Shown here: positions 1-5,253 of the stretch, piece after piece
Numbering within the stretch: position 1 is the stretch's first letter
Layout: each line of letters starts with the position of its first letter
DNA from: an uncultured Aquificaceae bacterium
GTDB taxonomy: Bacteria > Aquificota > Aquificia > Aquificales > Aquificaceae
Reading direction: 5' to 3'
Length of the DNA: 5,526 bases
Assembly (NCBI GenBank): GCA_938002625.1
Contig: CALLAD010000039.1
Coordinates: forward strand, 1 to 5,526
Program-made: the position numbers and the translations under genes
The notes under the pieces: model-generated
Database searches by the model: none
Seen by the model: the letters and a program-made list of their open reading frames with translations, nothing else
What the model was told of the DNA's origin: nothing

Positions 1-140
1 ATCATAAAGGTTGCTGTGCCAGAACCAAAGCATTCTCCTATGTTGGGACATCTGGACTCCTCGCATACAGTGTTCAAGGATAAGCTTCTAAGAAGTTTTT
101 TTATTTCATGGGTTTTAGAAAGGGATAATATGGGTTTCAT
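1..140 (-). CDS. lipA: Lipoyl synthase LipA, N-terminal 46 codons (cut by window edge)
   Basis: LipA is a radical-SAM enzyme that inserts two sulfurs into octanoyl chains on lipoyl domains. Read on the minus strand from ATG at 140-138, this fragment gives 46 residues ending GTATFM at the window edge. The auxiliary iron-sulfur motif CX4CX5C is present as C26, C31 and C37, inside [19 protein letters not shown], which is characteristic of lipoyl synthases. The same Cys spacing occurs in E. coli LipA (C68/C73/C79 from memory). The radical-SAM CX3CX2C motif would lie to the left of the window. The N-terminal extension before C26 is about 40 residues shorter than in E. coli. No Shine-Dalgarno sequence precedes the ATG; a TTG at 143-141 is an in-frame alternative start. 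The gene diverges from bioB with 60 bases between start codons. A plus-strand open frame over 1-177 is its antisense shadow. Confidence 0.93.
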   Translation of the reverse strand, partial: MKPILSLSKTHEIKKLLRSLSLNTVCEESRCPNIGECFGSGTATFM

Positions 141-148
141 CAATAAAA

Positions 149-178
149 ATTTTACAAAAGTGTGTATATTAATCTAAA
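149..178 (-). promoter_or_regulatory. Predicted lipA promoter, close to the start codon
   Basis: On the minus strand TTTAGA (178-173, 4 of 6 against TTGACA) is followed after 18 bases by TAAAAT (154-149, 5 of 6 against TATAAT). The -10 box ends 8 bases before the lipA ATG, so the transcript would start at or just before the start codon. That agrees with the absence of a Shine-Dalgarno sequence. No equally good bioB promoter is visible; TTTACA (151-156) and TATATT (165-170) on the plus strand are wrongly spaced to form one unit. Confidence 0.4.
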
Positions 179-190
179 TCCACTTATGAA

Positions 191-196
191 GGAGGA
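191..196 (+). promoter_or_regulatory. bioB ribosome binding site fixing the start at 201
   Basis: GGAGGA ends four bases before ATG 201. It lies inside the reading frame extension from the alternative starts GTG 162 and ATG 186, neither of which has such a site. This supports 201 as the real start. Confidence 0.8.
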
Positions 197-200
197 AAGC

Positions 201-1199
201 ATGGATAGAATAGAAGCCTTTCTTTTTGAAGTAGCGGAAAAGGCTATGAATTATGAGAAGATAAACAGAGACGAGGCTTTACAGATATTAGAAATACCAG
301 ACGAATATATAGCCCTTGCAGTATACTTAGCCCAAAAGGTGAAAAATAAATTTCATCCAAAGGATAAAATAGAATTCTGTTCCATCATAAACGCAAAGAG
401 TGGTGCCTGTTCCGAGGATTGTAAATTCTGTGCCCAATCTAAATTTTACAAAACTCCCATAAACGTGTATAACCTTGTGCCAGTGGATGAAATAGTGGAA
501 GGAGCATACAGGGCTGTTGAATTTGGGGCAAACAGATATTGCGTGGTTTTGAGCGGTAGGTCTGCAACCAAGGAAGAAGTAGAAAAAATATGTCAGGGAG
601 TTGAAGAAATAAAAAGGGGAAATTTACCAATAAATGTTTGCGTGTCTGCTGGAACCCTTGAAGAAGAATCCTTAAGGAAATTAAAAGAGGCGGGAGTTAA
701 AAGAATAAACCATAACTTGGAAGCATCAGAAAACTTTTTTCCAAACATAGTAACCACACATTTATGGAGAGAAAGATACGAAACGATAAAAAGGATAAAA
801 GCCATTGGGCTATCTACCTGTAGCGGTGGCATTTTTGGTATGGGAGAAAGCAAGGAAGACCGCGTAGATTTGGCCCTAACATACAGGGAATTAGAGGTTG
901 ATTCCATACCTCTGAATTTTCTCATGCCCATAGAGGGTACACCTTTACAAAATGCTCCCGGAGTAACACCCTTGGAAGCTCTAAAAATAATAGCCATGTT
1001 TAGGTTTACAAATCCAAAAGCGGAGCTTAGGCTTTGTGGTGGAAGGGAACAAAACTTAAGAGACTTTCATGGCATGGCGGTACTTATGACCAATGCCATG
1101 ATGGTAGGCGGATATCTCACAAGGGCTGGTAGAGACATTAAAAAGGATTATCAACTTTTGAAAGATTTAAATTTCCAAAGGTTGGTAAGCACAGAATAG
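201..1199 (+). CDS. bioB: Biotin synthase BioB
   Basis: BioB is a radical-SAM enzyme catalysing the last step of biotin synthesis, insertion of sulfur into dethiobiotin, in the cytoplasm. From ATG 201 the protein has 332 residues, normal for the family. The SAM-cluster motif is C70-SED-C74-KF-C77 within SGACSEDCKFCAQS. Residues matching the [2Fe-2S] ligands of E. coli BioB are C114 (NRYCVVLSG), C147 (INVCVSAG), C207 (LSTCSGGIFGMGE) and R277 (ELRLCGGRE). The family signatures NHNLEAS and PLNFLMPIEGTPL are also present. The frame extends upstream to GTG 162, but the strong GGAGGA at 191 favours 201. The gene stands alone: lipA diverges upstream and comM converges downstream, and no other bio genes are visible here. 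All catalytic residues are intact. Confidence 0.97.
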   Translation: MDRIEAFLFEVAEKAMNYEKINRDEALQILEIPDEYIALAVYLAQKVKNKFHPKDKIEFCSIINAKSGACSEDCKFCAQSKFYKTPINVYNLVPVDEIVEGAYRAVEFGANRYCVVLSGRSATKEEVEKICQGVEEIKRGNLPINVCVSAGTLEEESLRKLKEAGVKRINHNLEASENFFPNIVTTHLWRERYETIKRIKAIGLSTCSGGIFGMGESKEDRVDLALTYRELEVDSIPLNFLMPIEGTPLQNAPGVTPLEALKIIAMFRFTNPKAELRLCGGREQNLRDFHGMAVLMTNAMMVGGYLTRAGRDIKKDYQLLKDLNFQRLVSTE

Positions 1200-1337
1200 T
1201 TTTTCACAGGGAGGAAATTTTTCACACCTCCCCCTGTGAAATTTGCCTAAAAAATTTTCTGTAAAAACCCATACTTAGAAATAGGGTGTGAAATTCCAGC
1301 ATACCCTGTGAATAAAATGTGAAGAAAGTGTGAAATT
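1200..1337. repeat. Left cluster of DnaA-box-like repeats (7 copies)
   Basis: Two plus-oriented copies, TTTTTCACA at 1200-1208 and 1218-1226, match TTWTNCACA fully. Five minus-oriented copies follow: AATTTCACA (1243-1235), AATTTCACA (1295-1287), TTATTCACA (1315-1307, full match), TTCTTCACA (1326-1318, 8 of 9) and AATTTCACA (1337-1329). Apart from the first two, the copies point away from the AT-rich core on the minus strand. Confidence 0.6.
1202..1241 (+). terminator. GC-rich hairpin directly after bioB, possible terminator
   Basis: TTTCACAGGGAGG (1202-1214) pairs with CCTCCCCCTGTGAAA (1227-1241) as 13 base pairs with two extra C on the 3' arm and a 12-base loop. It begins three bases after the bioB stop. 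The 3' flank is TTTGCC and not a run of T, so intrinsic termination would be weak. The arms are themselves TTCACA repeats, so the structure may serve the repeat region rather than termination. Confidence 0.45.
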
Positions 1338-1373
1338 TCTGAGTTGAAAAATAACGAAAATTCCCATACTTAG
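1268..1373 (+). repeat. Direct repeat CCCATACTTAG, two copies 95 bases apart
   Basis: CCCATACTTAG occurs at 1268-1278 and again at 1363-1373. Each copy is followed by a short A-rich run and GG (AAATAGG, GAAAAGG). The copies bracket the minus-oriented TTCACA cluster. They differ from the DnaA-box-like repeats and could be sites for a second protein or a duplication remnant. Confidence 0.6.
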
Positions 1374-1445
1374 GAAAAGGAACCCCTTAAATTTGAGTCC
1401 ACCTTTATAAAGCCCTTTATTATCTTCTTTATTCTCTATTAATAA

Positions 1446-1482
1446 TTAGGGGTGTAAATAAAAATAATAATAGGGCCCCTAA
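1446..1482 (+). repeat. Inverted repeat TTAGGGG / CCCCTAA around an A/T core
   Basis: TTAGGGG (1446-1452) and CCCCTAA (1476-1482) form a perfect 7-base inverted repeat enclosing 23 bases that are almost all A and T up to the GGG at 1473-1475. A competing pairing exists between GGGGTGTAAAT (from 1449) and ATTTCACACCCC further right, with one unpaired base. The AT-rich loop coincides with the DnaA-trio-like triplets. Confidence 0.55.
1456..1479 (+). other. DnaA-trio-like triplets next to a GC cluster
   Basis: Starting at G1473 and reading the plus strand in the 3' to 5' direction gives GAT, AAT, AAT, AAA, AAT, AAA. These are six consecutive triplets of the form [G/A]A[T/A], the published DnaA-trio pattern. 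The GC cluster GGGCCCC (1473-1479) adjoins them, and the first right-hand TTCACA box (1483-1491) follows. The order box, GC cluster, trio matches the basal unwinding element described for bacterial origins. A-rich DNA satisfies this loose pattern easily, so position and context carry most of the weight. Confidence 0.4.
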
Positions 1483-1592
1483 AATTTCACACCCCCCTTG
1501 GAAAACCCTTGAAAATCAAGGATTTGCTTGAAAAAGAATTCCACATTTTATTCACATTTTTTACACACCCTATTCACACCCCCTGTGAAAAT
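1483..1592. repeat. Right cluster of DnaA-box-like repeats (6 copies)
   Basis: Plus-oriented copies are AATTTCACA (1483-1491), AATTCCACA (1537-1545), TTATTCACA (1548-1556, full match), TTTTACACA (1559-1567, full match to TTWTNCACA) and CTATTCACA (1570-1578, 8 of 9). One minus-oriented copy, ATTTTCACA (1592-1584), closes the region against the comM stop. The last two form the palindrome TTCACA-CCCCC-TGTGAA (1573-1589). Confidence 0.6.
1502..1521 (-). terminator. Small hairpin with T run, possible comM terminator
   Basis: On the minus strand CCTTGA-TTT-TCAAGG (1521-1507) is a six-base-pair stem with a three-base loop, followed by G and TTTT. It lies about 70 bases past the comM stop. The stem is short and AT-rich for a thermophile, so the call is tentative. 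Confidence 0.3.
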
Positions 1593-3119
1593 TTATAAGG
1601 TTGGTGTTTTTTCTTTTATTCTGTATTGCAAGGCTTGGGCTATATGGTGGCTTGCTATTTTTTCTTCTCCCTCTAAGTCTGCAATAGTTCTTGAAACTTT
1701 TATTACCTTCATGTAGCCCCTGCCTGTTAGGTTCATTTTTTCAATGGCTGTTTTTAAAAGGTTTTTGGCTTCTTGGGTCATTGGGCAATACTTTTTTATT
1801 TCCTCGTTGGTCATGCGAGAGTTGTACTTTGTTTTACTGTTCTTAAACCTTTGCCTTTGTATTTCTACAGCTTTTATAACTCTCTCTCTTACTTGGGCAG
1901 AGGTTTCTCCAGAATTCATACCTAAAAGGTCTTCTTTCTCTACAGGGTTTACCCATACCCTTAGGTCTATTCTGTCCATTATTGGCCCAGAAATTCTTGA
2001 CTGATATGTTTTTAACTGCAGTGGTGTACATACGCATGGTTTATAGGGATTTCCATAATTACCACATGGGCAAGGGTTCATGGCAACAACCAACAAAAAC
2101 TCCGCTGGGTAGCTTATCCTTCCACCAACTCTTGATACGGTTACCCTTCCATCCTCCAAGGGTTGTCTTAAAGATTCTATGGCTTTTCTACTAAATTCTG
2201 GAAACTCATCCAAGAATAACACTCCCCTATGGGCTAAGGATATTTCACCTGGCTGTGGAATTGTTCCACCGCCTACAAGGGCAGACTCCGATGCATTGGT
2301 AAGCGGGCTTCTAAAGGGTCTTCTTTTTATAATGGGTATGTTTTCATCAAGAAGTCCTGCAACGCTGTATATACGGGTTACTTCTACGGCCTCCTCAAAG
2401 GTTAGTGGTGGCATTATAGTTATAAGGCGCTTGGCAAGCATGCTTTTACCAGTACCAGGTGGTCCTATTAGCATAATGGGATGAAAGCCAGCAGCAGCTA
2501 TTTCTATGGCCTTTTTTGCTTCGTACTGCCCATAAACTTCGCTAAGGTCCATATCAAAGCTTTCTACATCTTTGAAGAATTCTTCCAAGTTTACCCTTGT
2601 GGGTTCTTTTTTAATCTCTCCAAGGAAAAAGCCAACAACTTCCATAAGACTTTCAAAGCCGTAAACTTCTACCCCATCCACTATTGCAGCCTCTTTTGAA
2701 TTTCCCTGAGGTACAATAAAGCGCTTATATCCAAGCTTTTTTAAAGATAAAACTACGGGCAAAACTCCTTTTACAGAGTTTATCTTTCCGTCAAGGGAAA
2801 GCTCTCCCATAATTACAAAATCTTCTGGAATGTTTATTCCGTTAGAAAGCTTTATTATTCCAAGGGCTATGGGAAGGTCATAAAAGGTCCCTTGTTTTTT
2901 TAGATAGGAGGGAGATAGGTTTATTGTTATTCTTTTCAAGGGAATTTGAAAGCCACTGTTCTTTAGCGCAGACCTTACCCTATCCTTTGCTTCATTTATA
3001 GCTTTGTCTGGTAAGCCAACAATGGAAATCTGCGGAAGTCCATTGGAAATATCAACCTCTACATCCACTTCAAAACCATCTATTCCCAAAACTCCCCCAC
3101 TTTTTAACCTACAGAACAT
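1593..3119 (-). CDS. comM: ComM/YifB-family AAA+ ATPase (Mg-chelatase-like)
   Basis: Members of this family are hexameric AAA+ proteins; ComM of naturally competent bacteria acts as a branch-migration helicase that helps integrate incoming DNA. The 508 residues are full length. The order is an N-terminal Lon-protease-like ChlI domain (about 20-145), an Mg-chelatase AAA+ core (about 190-395) and the C-terminal family domain (about 400-500). Walker A is GPPGTGKS (219-226), Walker B is VLFLDEF with D304/E305, and sensor-1 N348 lies in AMNPCPCG. Four cysteines C350, C352, C362 and C364 form a CxC-x9-CxC cluster that is usual in the family and may bind metal. The C-terminal KVSRTIADLEGEEKIASHHI segment is also typical. 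The start MFCRLKSGGVLGIDG matches the usual family N-terminus. No Shine-Dalgarno sequence is present. It converges on bioB across the repeat region and diverges from moeB. Whether it serves competence here is inference. Confidence 0.93.
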   Translation of the reverse strand: MFCRLKSGGVLGIDGFEVDVEVDISNGLPQISIVGLPDKAINEAKDRVRSALKNSGFQIPLKRITINLSPSYLKKQGTFYDLPIALGIIKLSNGINIPEDFVIMGELSLDGKINSVKGVLPVVLSLKKLGYKRFIVPQGNSKEAAIVDGVEVYGFESLMEVVGFFLGEIKKEPTRVNLEEFFKDVESFDMDLSEVYGQYEAKKAIEIAAAGFHPIMLIGPPGTGKSMLAKRLITIMPPLTFEEAVEVTRIYSVAGLLDENIPIIKRRPFRSPLTNASESALVGGGTIPQPGEISLAHRGVLFLDEFPEFSRKAIESLRQPLEDGRVTVSRVGGRISYPAEFLLVVAMNPCPCGNYGNPYKPCVCTPLQLKTYQSRISGPIMDRIDLRVWVNPVEKEDLLGMNSGETSAQVRERVIKAVEIQRQRFKNSKTKYNSRMTNEEIKKYCPMTQEAKNLLKTAIEKMNLTGRGYMKVIKVSRTIADLEGEEKIASHHIAQALQYRIKEKTPTL

Positions 3120-3125
3120 AGGGAA

Positions 3126-3134
3126 ATTATATCA
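3126..3134 (-). promoter_or_regulatory. Extended -10 element of comM, leaderless layout
   Basis: TGATATAAT on the minus strand is a perfect extended -10 (TGN plus TATAAT). It ends six bases before the comM ATG, so transcription should start at or next to the start codon. The -35 side is weak (CTTACA, 4 of 6, at 19 bases). An extended -10 can work without a good -35. Confidence 0.55.
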
Positions 3135-3139
3135 ATACC

Positions 3140-3167
3140 TTGAAAATCTATGTAAGTATCTTATAAT
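3140..3167 (+). promoter_or_regulatory. Predicted moeB promoter, nearly leaderless
   Basis: TTGAAA (3140-3145, 5 of 6) is followed after 16 bases by a perfect TATAAT (3162-3167). The -10 ends nine bases before ATG 3177, which predicts a leader of only a few bases. The upstream bases TTATAAACC contain no Shine-Dalgarno sequence. The element overlaps the -35 side of the comM promoter, so the two would compete for RNA polymerase. Confidence 0.6.
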
Positions 3168-3176
3168 TTATAAACC

Positions 3177-3992
3177 ATGTTCCAGTTTACAGAAGAGCAA
3201 ATTAAACGCTATGCGAGACATATAATCCTTCCAGAGGTTGGAGGTAAAGGACAGGAGAAATTGCTTAAATCCAAGGTTTTAGTTATTGGTGCTGGTGGTT
3301 TGGGATCTCCTGCCATATACTACCTTGCTGCCGCTGGCGTGGGAACCATAGGCATAGTAGATTTTGACCTTGTGGATTACTCCAACCTTCAAAGGCAAAT
3401 TCTTCATAATACAGAAAGGGTGGGAATTCCTAAGGTAGAATCTGCTCGTATGACAGTGGAAAAGCTAAATCCAGATGTAAAGGTAATAACTTACAACACA
3501 ATGATAAACAAGTCTAACGTAATGGAAATTATAAAGGATTACGATGTTATCTTGGATGGCACCGACAATTTTCCAACGAGATTCCTAATAAACGATGCCT
3601 GTTATTTTCTTGGTAAGCCCTTAGTTTCTGCAGCAATGCTAAGGTTTGAGGGGCAGATATCTGTTTTTGATTATAGGGATAAAGAAAATTCTCCATGTTA
3701 TAGGTGCTTATACCCAGAACCACCTCCACCTGGATTGGTTCCATCTTGCCAAGAAGCTGGCATCTTAGGTTCCATAGGTGGTATTATGGGATGTATTCAG
3801 GCTACGGAGGCAATAAAGGTGCTTCTTGGCATAGGTGAGCCTTTGGTGGGAAGGCTTCTTATAATGGATGCCCTTTCTATGGATTTTAGAAAGGTAAAAC
3901 TTCGTAAGGATCCCAACTGTCCACTTTGTGGAAAGAATCCTACAATAAAGGAGCTTATAGAGTACGAGCAAGTCTGTGATGCTCATTTTTGA
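3177..3992 (+). CDS. moeB: E1-like sulfur-carrier adenylyltransferase (MoeB/ThiF/HesA family)
   Basis: The family adenylates the C-terminal glycine of small ubiquitin-like sulfur carriers (MoaD, ThiS and, in some thermophiles, TtuB) so that it can receive sulfur for molybdopterin, thiamin or 2-thiouridine in tRNA. The 271 residues carry the expected motifs. These are R14 in RYARH, the nucleotide loop GAGGLGSP (38-45), D62/D64 in VDFDLVD, the arginine finger R73 in SNLQRQ, and D130 in GTDN. Zinc ligands are C174/C177 (CYRC) and C248/C251 (CPLC), and the probable catalytic cysteine is C191 in VPSCQEAG. There is no C-terminal rhodanese domain. Sequence alone cannot separate MoeB from ThiF; a single E1 serving several carriers, as TtuC does in Thermus, is possible. 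It is followed after nine bases by the Trbp111-like gene, suggesting one operon. All key residues are present. Confidence 0.92.
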   Translation: MFQFTEEQIKRYARHIILPEVGGKGQEKLLKSKVLVIGAGGLGSPAIYYLAAAGVGTIGIVDFDLVDYSNLQRQILHNTERVGIPKVESARMTVEKLNPDVKVITYNTMINKSNVMEIIKDYDVILDGTDNFPTRFLINDACYFLGKPLVSAAMLRFEGQISVFDYRDKENSPCYRCLYPEPPPPGLVPSCQEAGILGSIGGIMGCIQATEAIKVLLGIGEPLVGRLLIMDALSMDFRKVKLRKDPNCPLCGKNPTIKELIEYEQVCDAHF

Positions 3993-3997
3993 GGGGG
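3991..3997 (+). promoter_or_regulatory. Ribosome binding site of the Trbp111-like gene
   Basis: GAGGGGG overlaps the moeB TGA stop (3990-3992) and ends four bases before ATG 4002. The short junction and this site argue for translation from a shared mRNA, possibly by reinitiation. Confidence 0.65.
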
Positions 3998-4001
3998 TCT
4001 T

Positions 4002-4328
4002 ATGGAGTTAATAAGCATAGAGGATTTTTTAAAGTTGGATATAAGGCTTGTGAAAATATTATCCGCAGAAAGAATTGAAGGATCAGAAAAACTTTTAAAG
4101 CTTAGAATTTCATTGGGAGAGGAAGAAAGAACCATTGTGGCTGGTATAGCCAAGTTTTATAATCCAGAGGAGCTTGTGGGTAAAAAGGTCTTGTATCTTT
4201 CAAACCTAAAGCCAAGAAAAATCTTTGGAATAGAATCTCAAGGAATGATACTTGCCTTGTCTGATGGTGAAAATCTCTCCCTAATAGTGCCAGATAGGGA
4301 AGTAAAGGAAGGGGCAAAGGCAAGCTAA
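4002..4328 (+). CDS. metG': Trbp111-like tRNA-binding protein / methionyl-tRNA synthetase beta subunit
   Basis: This is a free-standing OB-fold tRNA-binding domain of the type attached to the C-terminus of many MetRS enzymes. In Aquifex it exists as the separate dimeric protein Trbp111, annotated as MetRS subunit beta. Trbp111 binds the outer corner of the tRNA L shape without sequence specificity. The 108 residues fit the family length of about 110. Recognisable elements are LDIRLVKILSAERIEGSEKL near the N-terminus, TIVAGIAKFYNPEELVGKKV in the centre, LSNLKPRKIFGIESQGMILA, and a short acidic/hydrophobic tail ending VKEGAKAS. There is no catalytic synthetase domain. The chaperone-like relative CsaA is an alternative with the same fold. 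It lies nine bases after moeB and its stop overlaps that of the convergent downstream gene. Confidence 0.88.
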   Translation: MELISIEDFLKLDIRLVKILSAERIEGSEKLLKLRISLGEEERTIVAGIAKFYNPEELVGKKVLYLSNLKPRKIFGIESQGMILALSDGENLSLIVPDREVKEGAKAS

Positions 4329-5245
4329 GCTAAATCTTCTGGATAAGGGTCTAAGTACCTTTGTTTTAAAAGATATTCATTATTATGCCTATAGGCCAAG
4401 CTTCTTAGTACTTCTACTATTACCCTATGTTCCATTTTCCCAAATTTTAATTTCTGTATAAGGTGGAGTAGATGCCTTTTCTCCATGGAGTTTAGGTTTC
4501 TACTTATATGGCCAAGGATATGCATTAGTGTGTTGGCGTGCCTTGATGCGGATGGTATTCTACTAAAGGCTTTCATAAAGCTCTCTTTGTATTCTTTTGC
4601 TACCCTTTCGGGTTCTTTCCCTACTTGGGCTACAAGTCTTCCCAATTCCTTTAAAGCCTTTTGATTATAGGTCATGAGCATATATTTATATGCACTATGA
4701 AACTCCACCAATCCCTTAGGAGAAAAGTTTTCCATGAGTTTTCTTAGTTCTGCAAAGGCAAAGATTCTTATCAAGAAATTTTCCCTAATATTTTTGTCTC
4801 TTAATCTTCCTTCGTCTTCCAAGGGCATATAAGGCATACTTTCCCTTACTGCTTGAGCAAAAAATCCATAGGTTCTTCCCACAACTTGCTCCCTTAGGTA
4901 AAGCTTTGTGGTGCCAACACCACAAGAAGGAGATTTGCTCTTTAGTAAAAAGCCATCCACGTTTTCAAGCTTTGATAGAAAGCCTTTTGAGAATTCTTCC
5001 ATTTTTTCCGTTAGGTCTATACCAGTTTGGTATTGTATTAACCTTTTATTCTCTCCATCCTTGACTATTATTATCCTTTGTCTTGGAACGCCAAGACCTA
5101 TATCTACTTCTGGGCATACGGTTATAAAATCAACGTAGTTTTTTAATTTTTCTACAAAGGGATCTAATACGGTGCCCCCGTCGTATCTTACGTATTCAAA
5201 AAAACACCTGCTTATTACTATTTTTGGTCTTACGTGTGTATTCAT
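4325..5245 (-). CDS. TudS (DUF523)-DUF1722 fusion, probable thiouracil/tRNA-thiouridine desulfidase
   Basis: The N-terminal half (about 7-150) is DUF523, the family of TudS, an iron-sulfur enzyme that removes sulfur from 2-thiouracil using a [4Fe-4S] cluster held by three cysteines. All three are visible: C14 (VISRC), C44 (VCPEVDIGLGVPR) and C108 (SKSPSCG). RYDGG at 20-24 is also typical. The C-terminal half (about 185-300) is DUF1722, the domain of E. coli YbgA, with no evident catalytic motif. To my knowledge, proteins with this fusion (RudS) have been reported to desulfurate thiouridine in tRNA; I could not verify this here. The 306 residues fit an intact fusion. The ATG at 5245 is only eight bases after the tmRNA 3' end and has no Shine-Dalgarno sequence. 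The stop overlaps that of the Trbp111-like gene. No transmembrane segment or signal peptide is visible. Confidence 0.88.
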   Translation of the reverse strand: MNTHVRPKIVISRCFFEYVRYDGGTVLDPFVEKLKNYVDFITVCPEVDIGLGVPRQRIIIVKDGENKRLIQYQTGIDLTEKMEEFSKGFLSKLENVDGFLLKSKSPSCGVGTTKLYLREQVVGRTYGFFAQAVRESMPYMPLEDEGRLRDKNIRENFLIRIFAFAELRKLMENFSPKGLVEFHSAYKYMLMTYNQKALKELGRLVAQVGKEPERVAKEYKESFMKAFSRIPSASRHANTLMHILGHISRNLNSMEKRHLLHLIQKLKFGKMEHRVIVEVLRSLAYRHNNEYLLKQRYLDPYPEDLA

Positions 5246-5253
5246 GATATTTT

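Larger units (their letters stand above)
1200..1592. other. Repeat-dense convergent intergenic region, candidate oriC
   Basis: This 393-base gap lies between the stop codons of bioB (plus) and comM (minus), where no promoter is needed. It holds no credible gene. The hexamer TTCACA or its complement occurs 11 times: plus orientation at 1203, 1221, 1486, 1551 and 1573; minus orientation at 1235, 1287, 1307, 1318, 1329 and 1584. It is usually followed by CC or GG runs. Nine-mers ending in it fit the DnaA box TTWTNCACA at 1200-1208, 1218-1226, 1315-1307 (minus) and 1548-1556, and TTTTACACA at 1559-1567 also fits. The boxes form a left and a right cluster around an AT-rich core (about 1403-1472) with a GGGCCCC cluster and DnaA-trio-like triplets. 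The layout resembles a bacterial replication origin. dnaA is not in the window, so assignment rests on sequence pattern alone. Other multi-site protein-binding DNA is possible. Confidence 0.55.

Noticed and set aside
82..104. AAGCTTC-TAA-GAAGTTT followed by a T run, resembling a plus-strand terminator
   Set aside because: It lies inside lipA coding sequence on the other strand, the stem is short with a G-T pair, and no plus-strand gene ends before it.
1..177. Plus-strand open frame running from the left edge to TAA at 175-177, as if the tail of an upstream gene
   Set aside because: The opposite strand encodes an unmistakable LipA N-terminus with CX4CX5C; the plus frame resembles nothing known and overlaps the lipA/bioB control region.
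162..200. Longer bioB start at GTG 162 (13 extra residues)
   Set aside because: The strong GGAGGA site lies within this extension and is placed ideally for ATG 201; the extra residues show no family similarity and would overlap the lipA promoter.
593..997. Minus-strand 134-codon open frame inside bioB
   Set aside because: It is the antisense shadow of the conserved BioB core; no recognisable domain or start signal.
1573..1589. TTCACA-N5-TGTGAA as a CRP/FNR-type operator
   Set aside because: The half-sites are in the reverse order of the CRP palindrome TGTGA-N6-TCACA, and the site lies downstream of two convergent genes where no promoter is expected.
1200..1592. CRISPR array or IS-derived repeat in the bioB-comM gap
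   Set aside because: Repeat units are only 6-12 bases, in both orientations and irregularly spaced, with no constant long repeat, no transposase remnant and no terminal inverted repeats with target duplication.
1528..1716. Plus-strand 62-codon open frame spanning the gap and the end of comM
   Set aside because: It runs antisense into comM, lacks a ribosome binding site and family similarity, and is mostly T-rich low-complexity coding.
3990..4002. Fusion of the MoeB-like protein with the tRNA-binding domain
   Set aside because: A clear TGA stop, a separate ribosome binding site and a new ATG separate the two frames; no frameshift signal is seen.
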